Of a DNA stretch of 64,000 nucleotides, positions 8,326-17,079 are shown piece by piece (within the stretch, counting starts at the first letter, position 1; each line of letters begins with the position of its first letter). The DNA comes from Mycobacterium sp. (lineage in GTDB: Bacteria > Actinomycetota > Actinomycetes > Mycobacteriales > Mycobacteriaceae). The notes under the pieces were generated by a model. That model did no database searches. It was not told where the DNA came from and saw nothing but the letters and a program-made list of their open reading frames with translations. The stretch spans positions 62,001 to 126,000 of the forward strand of contig JAKFVT010000034.1 of assembly GCA_021732005.1 (NCBI GenBank), in the 5' to 3' direction. A program made the position numbers and the translations under genes.

Positions 8326-9351
8326 GTGACTTCTCTGGACGGGCTCGACCTGGCGGCACTCGACCGGCATCTGCGATCGGCGGGCATCCCGCGCAGCGGG
8401 GAACTGCAGGCGGAGTTCATCTCCGGTGGCCGGTCGAACCTGACCTTCCTGATTTTCGACGACGCCTCCAAATGGGTGTTGCGCCGCCCGCCGCTGCACG
8501 GGCTCACCCCGTCGGCGCACGATATGGCTCGCGAATATCGGGTGGTGGCCGCATTGGCAGGCAGCCCGGTGCCGGTCGCGCCCGCGGTTACCATGCGCGA
8601 CGACGATTCCGTCGGGGGAGCGCCGTTCCAGATGGTGGAATATGTGGCGGGCCAAGTGGTTCGCACCCGCGCCGAACTCGATGCGCTCGGCGACGCCGGC
8701 GTGGTCAGCGATTGCGTCGACAGCCTCATCCGGGTGCTTGTCGACCTTCACGAGGTCGATCCCGACGCCGTCGGCTTGGGCGACTTCGGCAAGCCGGTGG
8801 GGTATCTCGAACGACAGGTGCGGCGGTGGGGGTCGCAGTGGCAACACGTTCGGCTGCCCGACGATCCCCGCGACGGCGACGTCGAACGGCTGCATTCCAA
8901 ACTGGCCGACGCGGTGCCGCCGGAAAGCCGTAGCGCGATCGTGCACGGCGATTACCGCATCGACAACACCATCATCGACGCGGGTGACCCGACAATTGTT
9001 CGGGCGGTGCTGGATTGGGAGATGTCCACCCTCGGAGACCCGCTGGCCGACGTCGCAGTGATGTGTGTGCAACGGGATCCGATGCTGGACTTGCTCAGCC
9101 AGGAGCACAAGTCGTGGACGGCCCCGCAGATGCCGACGGCCGAGGACCTGGCCCAGCGCTATTCGGTAGCTTCAGGAAACCCATTGGCGCACTGGAACTT
9201 CCACATGGCCCTGGGCTATTTCAAGCTGGCGATCATCGTGGCCGGAATCGACTTCCGGCGCCGGATGTCCGAGGACGCCGCCGGCGAGGACGACCAGGCA
9301 GGGGAGGCCGTCGCCGTGCTGATCAGCCGCGGTCTGGAGTTTTTCGGCTAG
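8326..9351 (+). CDS. APH-type phosphotransferase, FadE36 (Rv3761c)-like
   Basis: 341 aa. Catalytic loop HGDYRIDN (207-214) and VLDWEMSTLGDPL with D230. GTG start at 8326 just after the phosphatase stop; no strong ribosome site. By position (next to the LapA-like gene and proXVWZ) it corresponds to M. tuberculosis Rv3761c, annotated FadE36 although the fold is a kinase and not a dehydrogenase. It is a paralogue of the kinase at 5349-6392 on the other side of the operator. Its stop overlaps the converging LapA-like gene (shared CTAG). Confidence 0.88.
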   Translation: MTSLDGLDLAALDRHLRSAGIPRSGELQAEFISGGRSNLTFLIFDDASKWVLRRPPLHGLTPSAHDMAREYRVVAALAGSPVPVAPAVTMRDDDSVGGAPFQMVEYVAGQVVRTRAELDALGDAGVVSDCVDSLIRVLVDLHEVDPDAVGLGDFGKPVGYLERQVRRWGSQWQHVRLPDDPRDGDVERLHSKLADAVPPESRSAIVHGDYRIDNTIIDAGDPTIVRAVLDWEMSTLGDPLADVAVMCVQRDPMLDLLSQEHKSWTAPQMPTAEDLAQRYSVASGNPLAHWNFHMALGYFKLAIIVAGIDFRRRMSEDAAGEDDQAGEAVAVLISRGLEFFG

Positions 9352-9722
9352 GTCGTGCGGGCGGCCCGCAGGTTCTTCTTGGCGGCGCGGCGGAGTTGGA
9401 AGATGCGCGCCGCCCCGGCCAGCACGGTCACCAGTGCGCCGGCCACCGCGGCCATCAGGATCGCGACGCCCAAAGGCAGTGACCAGTGCCAGCCCAAGAA
9501 CGCGAACGACGTCGATCCGGTGTTCTGGGCGATGAAGATCAGCAGGACCGTCAGGATCAACAATCCGAAGATCAACGACGACCACAAGGCCGCGGCGCGG
9601 GTGAACTTGACCTCGTTCACCGCCTTGGCAGTGGTGGGCGCGGGAGGTTCCGGAGCCGGGGGCGCCGGCGGGATCGGCGGCGTCGGCTCGTAATGCGGGC
9701 CCGTAGGTTCACTGGTCGTCAC
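9348..9722 (-). CDS. LapA/DUF1049-like two-helix membrane protein
   Basis: 124 aa from a GTG at 9722, with GGGAGGGA upstream; longer upstream reading is not supported. The N-terminal 40 residues are Pro/Thr-rich. Two membrane segments follow (around ALWSSLIFGLLILTVLLIFI and LGVAILMAAVAGALVTVLAG) with FAFLGWHWSLP between, as in LapA/DUF1049 proteins. The C-terminus is basic (RRAAKKNLRAARTT). Position matches Rv3760 of M. tuberculosis. Family role (envelope assembly in other bacteria) is only suggestive here. Confidence 0.82.
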   Translation of the reverse strand: MTTSEPTGPHYEPTPPIPPAPPAPEPPAPTTAKAVNEVKFTRAAALWSSLIFGLLILTVLLIFIAQNTGSTSFAFLGWHWSLPLGVAILMAAVAGALVTVLAGAARIFQLRRAAKKNLRAARTT

Positions 9723-9861
9723 GTAGTCATTGTTCCCTCCCAGGCCGTTCAGAAACAATGGCTTGATGACAGAACGGTGACGTTTGCCCTGATCTAAACC
9801 TCGGCGCAGGACGGTAAGTGCCGTTACTGTCGGAAAAACGGGTCGGGCTGAAAGGACGCGC

Positions 9862-10815
9862 ATGAATGCGTCGCGGGGCGGAAAGCGACTGTGGTTTGCG
9901 GCGATATTGTTCGCGCTCGTGATGCCGGTGGTGGTCTCCTGTGGCAGCGCCAATCCTCTCGGTGGCGGATCGGCGTCCGGTGATCTGAAGAATCTGGTGG
10001 TCGGCTCGGCGGACTTCCCGGAGTCGAAGATCATCGCCGAGATTTACGCGCAGGCCTTGGAGGCCAACGGTTTCACCGTGGGGCGGCAGTTCGGCATCGG
10101 CAGCCGCGAGACCTACATTCCCGCGGTGCGTGACCACTCCATCGACCTGGTGCCCGAATACACCGGAAACCTCTTGCAGTACTTCGATTCCAAGACCACG
10201 GTGACCACGCCGGATGAGGTCGAGTTGGCGTTGTTCCGGGTGCTGCCCGGCGATCTGTCGATCCTGACTCCCTCGCCGGCCAACGACACCGACACCGTCG
10301 CCGTGTCCGAAGCCACCGCGCAAAAGTGGAATCTCAAGACCATCGGCGACCTGGCCGCACATTCCGCGGAGGTCAAGTTCGGTGGACCGTCGGAGTTCCA
10401 GACCCGCACGGAGGGGCTGCCGGGCCTGAAGGCCAAATACGGCCTGGACATCAAGCCGGACAACTTCGTATCGATCAGCGACGGCGGCGGACCGGCGACG
10501 GTGCGTGCACTGGTGGACGGCACCGTCACCGCCGCCGACATCTTCAGCACCTCGCCGGCCATCCCCCAGAACAAGCTGGTCGTCCTGGAAGACCCCAAGA
10601 ACAACTTCCTGGCGGCCAATGTCGTGCCGCTGGTCAGTTCGCAGAAGAAGTCCGACGAACTCAAGACGGTGCTGGATGCGGTGTCGGCGAAGCTGAGCAC
10701 CGAGGCACTCATCGAACTCAACACCGCAGTGTCCGGCAACTCCGGAGTCGACCCCGACGAGGCGGCGCGAAAGTGGATACGTGACAACGGTTTCGACAAG
10801 CCGATCGGGAAATAG
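9862..10815 (+). CDS. proX: Osmoprotectant ABC transporter substrate-binding lipoprotein
   Basis: 317 aa. Signal peptide with lipobox VVSCG around residues 29-33, so a lipoprotein. The mature part (LVVGSADFPESKIIAEIYAQ onward) is the OpuC/ProX type that binds glycine betaine, choline or carnitine. ATG at 9862. The ATP-binding gene starts directly after its stop. First gene of proX-proV-proW-proZ, matching Rv3756c-Rv3759c of M. tuberculosis. It supplies compatible solutes under osmotic stress; the exact ligand is not readable. Confidence 0.92.
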   Translation: MNASRGGKRLWFAAILFALVMPVVVSCGSANPLGGGSASGDLKNLVVGSADFPESKIIAEIYAQALEANGFTVGRQFGIGSRETYIPAVRDHSIDLVPEYTGNLLQYFDSKTTVTTPDEVELALFRVLPGDLSILTPSPANDTDTVAVSEATAQKWNLKTIGDLAAHSAEVKFGGPSEFQTRTEGLPGLKAKYGLDIKPDNFVSISDGGGPATVRALVDGTVTAADIFSTSPAIPQNKLVVLEDPKNNFLAANVVPLVSSQKKSDELKTVLDAVSAKLSTEALIELNTAVSGNSGVDPDEAARKWIRDNGFDKPIGK

Positions 10816-11946
10816 ATGATCACCTTCGCCAACGTCACGAAGACCTACCCGGACGGCACCGTCGCGGTCGACGACCTGAGTATGGAGGTGCCGACGGGCA
10901 CGCTGACGGTGTTCGTCGGGCCGTCGGGCTGCGGCAAGACGACCTCGATGCGGATGATCAACCGGATGATCGAACCCAGTTCCGGGACGATCACCGTCGA
11001 CGGCCGCGACATCGCCGGTGTCAACCCGGTCAAGCTGCGGCTCAGGATCGGCTATGTCATCCAGAGCGGCGGACTGATGCCCCATCAGCGCGTGATCGAC
11101 AACGTGGCAACGGTGCCGGTGCTCAAAGGTGAGTCGCGGCGGACCGCTCGCAAGGCCGCCTACGCGGTGCTGGAGCGGGTGGGTCTCGATCCCAAGCTGG
11201 GTGACCGCTATCCCGCGCAGCTGTCCGGCGGCCAACAGCAGCGCGTCGGCGTGGCCCGCGCGCTGGCTGCCGATCCGCCGGTACTGCTGATGGACGAGCC
11301 GTTCTCGGCGGTGGACCCGGTGGTACGCGATGAGCTGCAGGCCGAAATACTGCGCCTGCAAGGAGAATTGCAGAAGACCATCGTCTTCGTCACCCATGAC
11401 ATCGACGAGGCGATCAAGCTGGGTGACCGGGTCGCGGTCTTCGGGCCCGGCGGCACCTTGCAGCAGTACGATGCCCCGGCCCGGCTGTTGTCCAATCCCG
11501 CCAACGAATTCGTCTCCGGGTTCATCGGCACCGACCGCGGCTATCGTGGCCTGCAGTTCCGGCAGGCTTCCGGGTTGCCGCTGCACGACATTCAGACGGT
11601 CACAGAGGCCGAGATCGATGCGCTGACGCTCTCCCCGGGAGCCTGGCGCCTGGTCACCAGGGCCGACGGCCGGCCGTACGCCTGGCTGGACGCTGACGGC
11701 GTGCAGCTGCATAGGGGTGGAAGTTCGTTGTACGACAGCACAATTGCGGGCGGCTCGCTGTTCGTTCCGGGGGGTACGTTGCGACTGGCTCTTGATGCGG
11801 CGCTGTCCTCCCCGGCCGGGCTGGGGGTGGCAGTCGACGACGACGGGCAGGTGATCGGCGGAGTGAAGGCCGACGACGTCCTGGAAGCGTTAGAGGCCCA
11901 ACGGACCCCGGCGGGGCAGGAGCGCAGCGACTCGGGGGGTGGTTGA
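10816..11946 (+). CDS. proV: Osmoprotectant ABC transporter ATP-binding protein
   Basis: 376 aa. Walker A VGPSGCGKTT, signature [15 protein letters not shown], Walker B VLLMDEP and the switch His in FVTHDIDEA. After residue 240 there is a C-terminal extension with a CBS-like end (GLGVAVDDDGQVIGGVKADD) that may sense ionic strength as in OpuA. The start abuts the proX stop; the stop overlaps the next gene's possible TTG start. Energises the ProW/ProZ permeases. Confidence 0.93.
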   Translation: MITFANVTKTYPDGTVAVDDLSMEVPTGTLTVFVGPSGCGKTTSMRMINRMIEPSSGTITVDGRDIAGVNPVKLRLRIGYVIQSGGLMPHQRVIDNVATVPVLKGESRRTARKAAYAVLERVGLDPKLGDRYPAQLSGGQQQRVGVARALAADPPVLLMDEPFSAVDPVVRDELQAEILRLQGELQKTIVFVTHDIDEAIKLGDRVAVFGPGGTLQQYDAPARLLSNPANEFVSGFIGTDRGYRGLQFRQASGLPLHDIQTVTEAEIDALTLSPGAWRLVTRADGRPYAWLDADGVQLHRGGSSLYDSTIAGGSLFVPGGTLRLALDAALSSPAGLGVAVDDDGQVIGGVKADDVLEALEAQRTPAGQERSDSGGG

Positions 11947-11948
11947 GC

Positions 11949-12593
11949 ATGAATTATCTGCTCACCCATCTCGACAAAGCATGGGCGCTGACCGTGATTC
12001 ACCTCCGGCTGTCGCTGGTTCCGGTGGTGCTGGGTCTGGTGATCGCGGTGCCGTTGGGCGCCTATGTGTGGCGGACGACCGCGCTGCGCCGGGTGACCAC
12101 GGTGACGGCCAGCATCATCTTCACGATCCCGTCGCTGGCACTGTTCGTGGTGCTGCCGCTGATCATCCCGACCCGAATCCTCGACGAGGCCAATGTCATC
12201 GTCGCGCTGACCCTCTACACCACCGCGTTGTTGGTGCGGGCGGTGCCCGAAGCGCTTGACGCGGTGCCCGCCCAGGTGCGTGACGCCGCCACCGCGGTCG
12301 GCTATACCCGAGTGTCACGGATGCTCAAAGTCGAACTCCCGCTGTCGATTCCGGTCCTCATCGCCGGCCTGCGGGTGGTCGCGGTGACCAACATCTCGAT
12401 GGTGTCGGTGGGTTCGGTCATCGGTATCGGCGGGCTGGGAACCTGGTTCACCGAGGGCTACCAAGCAGACAAGAGCGATCAGATCGTCGCCGGCATCATC
12501 GCGATCTTCCTGCTCGCGATCGTCATCGACGTGCTGATCCTGCTGGCCGGCCGGCTGATCACCCCGTGGGCCCGGGTGAAGGCGAGCTCATGA
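11949..12593 (+). CDS. proW: Osmoprotectant ABC transporter permease
   Basis: 214 aa integral membrane permease with about five hydrophobic segments and the EAA-type loop (EALDAVPAQVRDAATAVGYT) that contacts ProV. ATG at 11949 was chosen; a TTG at 11943 overlapping the proV TGA is a possible alternative adding two residues. The end overlaps the second permease by ATGA, so the two are co-translated and likely form a heterodimer. Confidence 0.9.
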   Translation: MNYLLTHLDKAWALTVIHLRLSLVPVVLGLVIAVPLGAYVWRTTALRRVTTVTASIIFTIPSLALFVVLPLIIPTRILDEANVIVALTLYTTALLVRAVPEALDAVPAQVRDAATAVGYTRVSRMLKVELPLSIPVLIAGLRVVAVTNISMVSVGSVIGIGGLGTWFTEGYQADKSDQIVAGIIAIFLLAIVIDVLILLAGRLITPWARVKASS

Positions 12594-13378
12594 ATTTCCT
12601 GCACCAAGCCCTCGCCTACATCTTCACCGGCGCCAACTGGGGCGGCCGGGCCGGTTTGGCGGTCCGCATCGTCGAGCACCTGCAGTACACCGCGGTCGCC
12701 GTCGTCGTCTCCGCGCTCATCGCCATCCCCATCGGCCTGCTGATCGGGCATACCGGCCGCGGCACCTTCCTGGTGGTCACCGGGGTCAACGCGCTGCGGG
12801 CACTGCCGACTCTGGGCGTGCTGCTGCTCGGAGTATTGCTGTGGGGGCTCGGGCTGCTGCCGCCGACTATCGCGCTCATGCTGCTGGGCATCCCGCCGCT
12901 GCTGGCGGGCACCTATGCCGGGATCGCGAACGTCGACCCGGCGGTGGTGGACGCCGCCCGGTCGATGGGCATGACCGAGACCAGGGTTTTGCTGCGCGTC
13001 GAGGTGCCCAATGCACTGCCGCTGATTTTGGGCGGGCTGCGCACGGCGACTCTCCAGGTGGTGGCGACGGCGACGGTGGCCGCCTACGCCAGCCTCGGTG
13101 GCCTGGGGCGCTACCTGATCGACGGCATCAAGGTCCGACAGTTCTACCTCGCCCTGGTGGGTGCGTTGCTGGTGACGGTGCTGGCCCTGGTGCTCGATGC
13201 GCTGCTGGCGCTGGCCGTGTGGGCTTCGGTGCCCGGCTCGGGCCGATTCCGGCGGATGCCGCAACCGTTGCTCGACGACGAGGTCAGTTTGGATGCACGC
13301 GTACCCACATCACAGATGAGTCGCACTTCCCGACCTGGTTACGAACGGGGCGGCCCGTCGCATACGGTAGACGGGTGA
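12590..13378 (+). CDS. proZ: Osmoprotectant ABC transporter permease, second subunit
   Basis: 262 aa from the ATG at 12590 that overlaps the proW stop (ATGA). Six or so membrane segments and an EAA-type loop (VDAARSMGMTETRVLLRVEV). The C-terminal 50 residues are hydrophilic and probably cytoplasmic. Its stop overlaps the GTG of the following gene (GTGA), extending the transcription unit into the glycolipid-binding-like protein. Confidence 0.9.
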   Translation: MNFLHQALAYIFTGANWGGRAGLAVRIVEHLQYTAVAVVVSALIAIPIGLLIGHTGRGTFLVVTGVNALRALPTLGVLLLGVLLWGLGLLPPTIALMLLGIPPLLAGTYAGIANVDPAVVDAARSMGMTETRVLLRVEVPNALPLILGGLRTATLQVVATATVAAYASLGGLGRYLIDGIKVRQFYLALVGALLVTVLALVLDALLALAVWASVPGSGRFRRMPQPLLDDEVSLDARVPTSQMSRTSRPGYERGGPSHTVDG

Positions 13379-13977
13379 GTGCAGCCAACGACGCGACAGA
13401 AAGCGCCTGGCCGGCGATCCTGACCTGGCGCGCGCACGATGATTCGCGGATGGAATCCGCCCGGGTCCAGCTATCGGGCAAGCGGATCAAGGCCTACGGC
13501 CGCATCGTCGCCGCGGCCGCCGAGACGAACCCGGCCTTCAGCGCTTCCTATGACCTGGTGACCGACGAGACCGGCGCGACCAAACGGCTGTCCATGAGCG
13601 TCACCCTCGCCGAGCGGGACCGGCAGCTGTCGATCGCCCGCGACGAGGAAGGCATGTGGCTCGTCACCGATCACCAGGGCCAATCGCGAGGTGCGTACGA
13701 AGGCGCGCTGGACGTCGACGTCGTATTCAGCCCGTTCTTCAACGCACTGCCGATCCGGCGCACCGGCCTCTATCAGCGGGTCGATTCGGTGACGCTGCCG
13801 GTGGTGTACGTGAGTTTGCCCGACCTGACCGTCAAGCAGGCCACCATCAGCTACGGCAGCTCCGGCCCGGACACCGGGGACGGCATCAAGCTGCATTCGC
13901 CGGTCGCCGACACCACGATCACAGTCGACGCCGACGGTTTTATCGTCGACTACCCAGGACTGGCAACGCGGATCTGA
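13375..13977 (+). CDS. Putative glycolipid-binding family protein
   Basis: 200 aa from a GTG at 13375 overlapping the proZ stop. The sequence ([20 protein letters not shown], later [20 protein letters not shown] and [13 protein letters not shown]) looks like the bacterial putative glycolipid-binding family (PF06475). No signal peptide, so cytoplasmic. It sits where Rv3755c is in M. tuberculosis. Its last 38 bases overlap the converging tyrA gene. Function is not established; family assignment is from recognition of the motif pattern. Confidence 0.8.
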   Translation: MSAANDATESAWPAILTWRAHDDSRMESARVQLSGKRIKAYGRIVAAAAETNPAFSASYDLVTDETGATKRLSMSVTLAERDRQLSIARDEEGMWLVTDHQGQSRGAYEGALDVDVVFSPFFNALPIRRTGLYQRVDSVTLPVVYVSLPDLTVKQATISYGSSGPDTGDGIKLHSPVADTTITVDADGFIVDYPGLATRI

Positions 13978-14899
13978 TCACGCCGCCGGCGCGACCGGCG
14001 GCCGCGAGTTCCGCACGCCAATCCTCTTCCCCGATCGCGATGGTCACGATCTGCGGGCGCGAGAAGCTGTCGTAGCGAGCACGGGCCGCGTGGCCGGCCT
14101 CGACGAGCTCGGCCACCGAGCCTCTGTCGGCCAGCGATGCGCGGGCCTGGTTCAGTAGCTCCAACGCGCGGTCGAGGGTGGGCAGCAGCTGCTCGGCGTT
14201 CGCCTCACACATGGCCCGCACCAGATCGGGGGCCGTTGCCGCGACCCGGGTGCCGTCCCGAAATGAGCCGGCCGCCAGAGCAAATGCCAGCGGCACCTCG
14301 CCGGCAGTCTCGGCCAATGCCTCGGCGAGTAGATGCGGCAGGTGCGAAATGCTGGCCGCCGCCGCGTCGTGCTCGTCGGACGTGGCGGGGACCACGACGG
14401 CCTGGCAGTCCAGCGCCAGGTGCATCACCTGCTCCCACACCCGGGCGTCGACGTGCTCGTCGACTGTGAGGACCCACGGCGCACCTGCGAACATCCTGGC
14501 GTCGCCCGCGCTCCACCCCGAGTGGGCGGTGCCGGCCATCGGGTGGCCGCCGACGTAGCGGTCGAGCAGGCCGGCCTTACGCACCGCATCGAGGACCGCG
14601 CGTTTGACGCTGATGACGTCGGTCAGTGGGCATTCGCCGGCGACGTCCTTGATGTGGCTGAGCAATTGCGACACCGCCGGCATGGGCACGGCCAGGACGA
14701 TCAGCGCCTCACGCTCGGCGGCCCACGCCAAGGCCTCGGTCAGATCGGTGGTGGCGGAGAAACCGTCGAACCGCGCGCCCTCGGCGCCCTCGACGGATCG
14801 GTTGTAGCCGAGTGCTTCACGCCCGGCCGCGACTGCCGCTCGCAACACCGAGCCGCCGATGAGCCCGAGACCGAGGACGCACACGGGTGTCTTCGTCAC
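13940..14899 (-). CDS. tyrA: Prephenate dehydrogenase
   Basis: 319 aa. NAD-binding motif [10 protein letters not shown] near the N-terminus and the helical prephenate-binding domain ([13 protein letters not shown]). Converts prephenate to 4-hydroxyphenylpyruvate in tyrosine synthesis. GTG at 14899 is preferred, giving [17 protein letters not shown] as the start; an upstream start at 14917 would add six residues. Converges on and overlaps the glycolipid-binding-like gene by 38 bp, and diverges from the deaminase-associated gene 81 bp away. Matches Rv3754. Confidence 0.92.
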   Translation of the reverse strand: MTKTPVCVLGLGLIGGSVLRAAVAAGREALGYNRSVEGAEGARFDGFSATTDLTEALAWAAEREALIVLAVPMPAVSQLLSHIKDVAGECPLTDVISVKRAVLDAVRKAGLLDRYVGGHPMAGTAHSGWSAGDARMFAGAPWVLTVDEHVDARVWEQVMHLALDCQAVVVPATSDEHDAAAASISHLPHLLAEALAETAGEVPLAFALAAGSFRDGTRVAATAPDLVRAMCEANAEQLLPTLDRALELLNQARASLADRGSVAELVEAGHAARARYDSFSRPQIVTIAIGEEDWRAELAAAGRAGGVIRSALPVLGSRR

Positions 14900-14980
14900 A
14901 TGTCCAGGTTTACACATCCAAACCGCACAGCAGATGGGTACCTGGTCAAAAGGCCTGATCAGCGACTAGCGTATGCGCCC

Positions 14981-15499
14981 ATGGAAGCACAGCGCACCCA
15001 GAACAGCCCGGGGTCGGAGGCCCCGGATGGCTTCGGGGTGGCCGTGGTTCGCGAGGACGGCAAGTGGCGTTGCTCATCCATGAGCGCAAAGGTTTTGACC
15101 AGCCTGGCTGCCGCCGAGACGGAGTTGCGGGAATTGCGCAGCGCCGGCGCAGTGTTCGGGCTGCTGGACATCGACGACGAGTTCTTTCTGATCGTGCGGC
15201 CGGCGCCGTCGGGCACTCGGCTGCTGTTGTCGGACGCGACGGCGGCGCTGGATTACGACATCGCCGCCGAGGCGCTGGAGACTCTGGACGCCGACATTTC
15301 GGCCGAAGATCTCGAAGATGCCGACCCCTTCGAGGAAGGCGATCTCGCTGTCCTGGCCGACATCGGGCTGCCCGAGCCGGTGCTCAGCGTGATCCTCGAC
15401 GAGACCGATCTGTACGCCGACGAACAGCTCGGCCGGATCGCGCGGGAGATGGGTTTCGCCGACGAGCTGTCGGCAGTGCTCGACCGCCTCGAGCGGTGA
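14981..15499 (+). CDS. tRNA adenosine deaminase-associated protein
   Basis: 172 aa from ATG at 14981; the open frame extends much further upstream but that part is antisense to tyrA. Very acidic (runs of Asp/Glu such as DISAEDLEDADPFEEGD). It is the conserved actinobacterial partner always found just before tadA (Rv3753c in M. tuberculosis), with a GTGA overlap to tadA that implies co-translation. Biochemical role unknown; a regulatory or scaffold role for the deaminase is inferred from fixed linkage. Confidence 0.88.
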   Translation: MEAQRTQNSPGSEAPDGFGVAVVREDGKWRCSSMSAKVLTSLAAAETELRELRSAGAVFGLLDIDDEFFLIVRPAPSGTRLLLSDATAALDYDIAAEALETLDADISAEDLEDADPFEEGDLAVLADIGLPEPVLSVILDETDLYADEQLGRIAREMGFADELSAVLDRLER

Positions 15500-15957
15500 A
15501 TCGCGACGAACTCTTGGTGCGCGCGGCGATCGACGCCGCCGGCCTGGCGGGGTCCGAGGATGTGCCGATCGGCGCGGTGGTGTTCGGCCCCGACGGCACC
15601 GAGCTGGCCCGGGCGGCCAACGCCCGCGAGAAGCTCGGTGACCCGACCGCACACGCCGAGATCCTGGCGCTGCGCGCGGCGGCCCAGGTGTACGGCGACG
15701 GCTGGCGGCTGGCGGGGACGACGCTGGCGGTGACCGTCGAGCCGTGCACGATGTGCGCGGGGGCGTTGGTGATGGCCCGGGTGGCGCGGGTGGTGTTCGG
15801 CGCCTGGGAGCCCAAAACCGGTGCGGCGGGCTCACTTTGGGATGTGGTGCGGGACCGGCGGTTGACGCATCGGCCGGAGGTGCGCGGGGGAGTGCTCGCC
15901 GAGGAATGCGCCGCGCTGTTGGAGGGCTTTTTCGCTCGTCAGCGCGATTTGGGTTAG
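15496..15957 (+). CDS. tadA: tRNA-specific adenosine deaminase
   Basis: 153 aa from GTG at 15496 overlapping the previous stop; an upstream extension in frame is out of register with that real gene. Zinc deaminase motifs HAE (H53, E55) and PCTMC (C84, C87). Expected to convert A34 to inosine in tRNA-Arg(ACG). Followed 28 bp later by tRNA-Ser. Matches Rv3752c. Confidence 0.92.
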   Translation: MNRDELLVRAAIDAAGLAGSEDVPIGAVVFGPDGTELARAANAREKLGDPTAHAEILALRAAAQVYGDGWRLAGTTLAVTVEPCTMCAGALVMARVARVVFGAWEPKTGAAGSLWDVVRDRRLTHRPEVRGGVLAEECAALLEGFFARQRDLG

Positions 15958-15985
15958 CCCACCCGCGACCCGTAAGCTCTTCGAC

Positions 15986-16076
15986 GGTGGCGTGTCCGAG
16001 CGGCCTAAGGAGCACGCCTCGAAAGCGTGTGACGGGTAACCCCCGTCCGAGGGTTCAAATCCCTCCGCCACCGCCA
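15986..16076 (+). tRNA. tRNA-Ser(CGA)
   Basis: Acceptor stem GGTGGCG pairs with CGCCACC, discriminator G, encoded CCA. Anticodon stem CACGC/GCGTG with loop CTCGAAA gives anticodon CGA (16020-16022). A long variable arm (class II) and TTCAAAT T-loop are present. Reads UCG serine codons. Confidence 0.95.
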
Positions 16077-16077
16077 T

Positions 16078-16114
16078 AAGCCCCGGACCCCGTTGTGGGT
16101 TGCGGGGCTTTTGT
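16078..16114 (+). terminator. Rho-independent terminator after tRNA-Ser
   Basis: AAGCCCCG and CGGGGCTT form a GC-rich stem separated by a 17-nt loop, ending in TTTT directly after the tRNA. Confidence 0.75.
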
Positions 16115-16236
16115 TCGCCGACAGTGCGGGTCCTTGGTGGTCTCGGCGCGAGATATCGACGACAACCCGCACGCTCGGCGCAGGTGGTTTGCTCGATCGC
16201 CAGCGCATCCCCGGATCTTCAGTAAAGGTAGTAAGC

Positions 16237-16674
16237 ATGGCGAAAGATCTCCGGGCTCGGGTGTTTGTCGGGGCGACAACCGTTTTCGTCGTCGGCTCGC
16301 TTCTCGGTGCACCGGGTGCGGCGGCTGATGATTCGGTCTGTACATCAGTGGGCCAGTACTGCGGCTTCTACTCGCCGTCGCGCAACATCAGTTGTGAGAT
16401 CAACACCGGTGGCCGCGTCGGTGAGGACGGGGTCTACTGCCAGACCGACTCCCCGCCCCAGTCGGTGACGTTGAACAACGACGGCACGTTCAAGTCTTGT
16501 ACAGGCGTGAGCTGCCTTGGCAACGCAGCCCCGGGGATCCCCATGCTCGCCTACGGGAAGACGATGGCGCTCGGGCAATTCACATGCCGTTCCGAAGAGA
16601 GCGGGGTCAGCTGCACCGCGGCAAGCGGTCGTGGATTCGCGATCTCGCGGAGCGGCATCGGCACGGCCGGCTGA
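16237..16674 (+). CDS. Small secreted Cys-rich protein, DUF6636-like
   Basis: 145 aa from ATG at 16237 (AAAGG nearby). Predicted Sec signal ends near residue 31 (AAADDS). The mature part has paired cysteines and the pattern FYSPSRNISCEINTG ... GVYCQTD ... LAYGKTMALGQFTCRSE ... GVSC ... GRGFAISRSG, which resembles the DUF6636 family of mycobacterial secreted proteins. Disulfide-bonded and secreted; function unknown. No operon partner: a terminator precedes it. Confidence 0.8.
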   Translation: MAKDLRARVFVGATTVFVVGSLLGAPGAAADDSVCTSVGQYCGFYSPSRNISCEINTGGRVGEDGVYCQTDSPPQSVTLNNDGTFKSCTGVSCLGNAAPGIPMLAYGKTMALGQFTCRSEESGVSCTAASGRGFAISRSGIGTAG

Positions 16675-16791
16675 CACCGCACCTGCCTGGGCCATGGCTG
16701 TGAATCGCGCTCGACGCGTCGCGATTCCCAGGAACCTCACCTACCCTGGCGCTTTGACGATTCCACGTGGTAAGCCAGGGGGTTTGTGATC

Positions 16792-17076
16792 ATGACGACC
16801 GCTTCGACCAGCACCCGACGATTGCTTTATGCCGCAATCGGATTGGCGATCGCCGCCGCCCCGGCTGCCGCGGCGTTCGCCATCGCCGACCCCGCGCCGC
16901 GCCTGGCGGCCCAGTGTCAGGACAGCGACACCGAGGACAGCTTCTCGATGAACTGCGCGCCGACGATCATTCCCGACACCAGCGATCAGCTCACCGAGGC
17001 CGAGGTGGCCGAGCCGGGCTTCAACGGCGGCAACCACAGCGGCGGCGGTGGCGGTGGGGGCGGCGGCCACCACTGA
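16792..17076 (+). CDS. Small exported protein with Gly/His tail
   Basis: 94 aa from ATG at 16792; a GTG at 16786 is an alternative, with AGGGGG upstream. The signal peptide ends about residue 31 (AFAIAD). The short mature part has two Cys (QCQDSD, MNCAPT) and ends in NHSGGGGGGGGGHH, a possible metal-binding tail. It resembles small mycobacterial secreted peptides but I do not recognise a named family with confidence. Confidence 0.7.
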   Translation: MTTASTSTRRLLYAAIGLAIAAAPAAAAFAIADPAPRLAAQCQDSDTEDSFSMNCAPTIIPDTSDQLTEAEVAEPGFNGGNHSGGGGGGGGGHH

Positions 17077-17079
17077 CCG

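Noticed and set aside
5349..9351. Calling the APH-fold proteins aminoglycoside resistance genes
   Set aside because: Operon context with acyl-CoA enzymes and the IGDPL-type motifs match ACAD-associated kinases.
9727..11712. A 661-codon leftward frame opposite proX and proV
   Set aside because: Antisense shadow of genes with intact Walker and lipobox motifs.
14333..14980. N-terminal extension of the deaminase-associated protein
   Set aside because: The extension is antisense to tyrA and crosses the divergent promoter gap; ATG at 14981 gives the conserved start.
16005..16238. Leftward open frames across tRNA-Ser(CGA)
   Set aside because: They run through the tRNA and its terminator and have no protein features.
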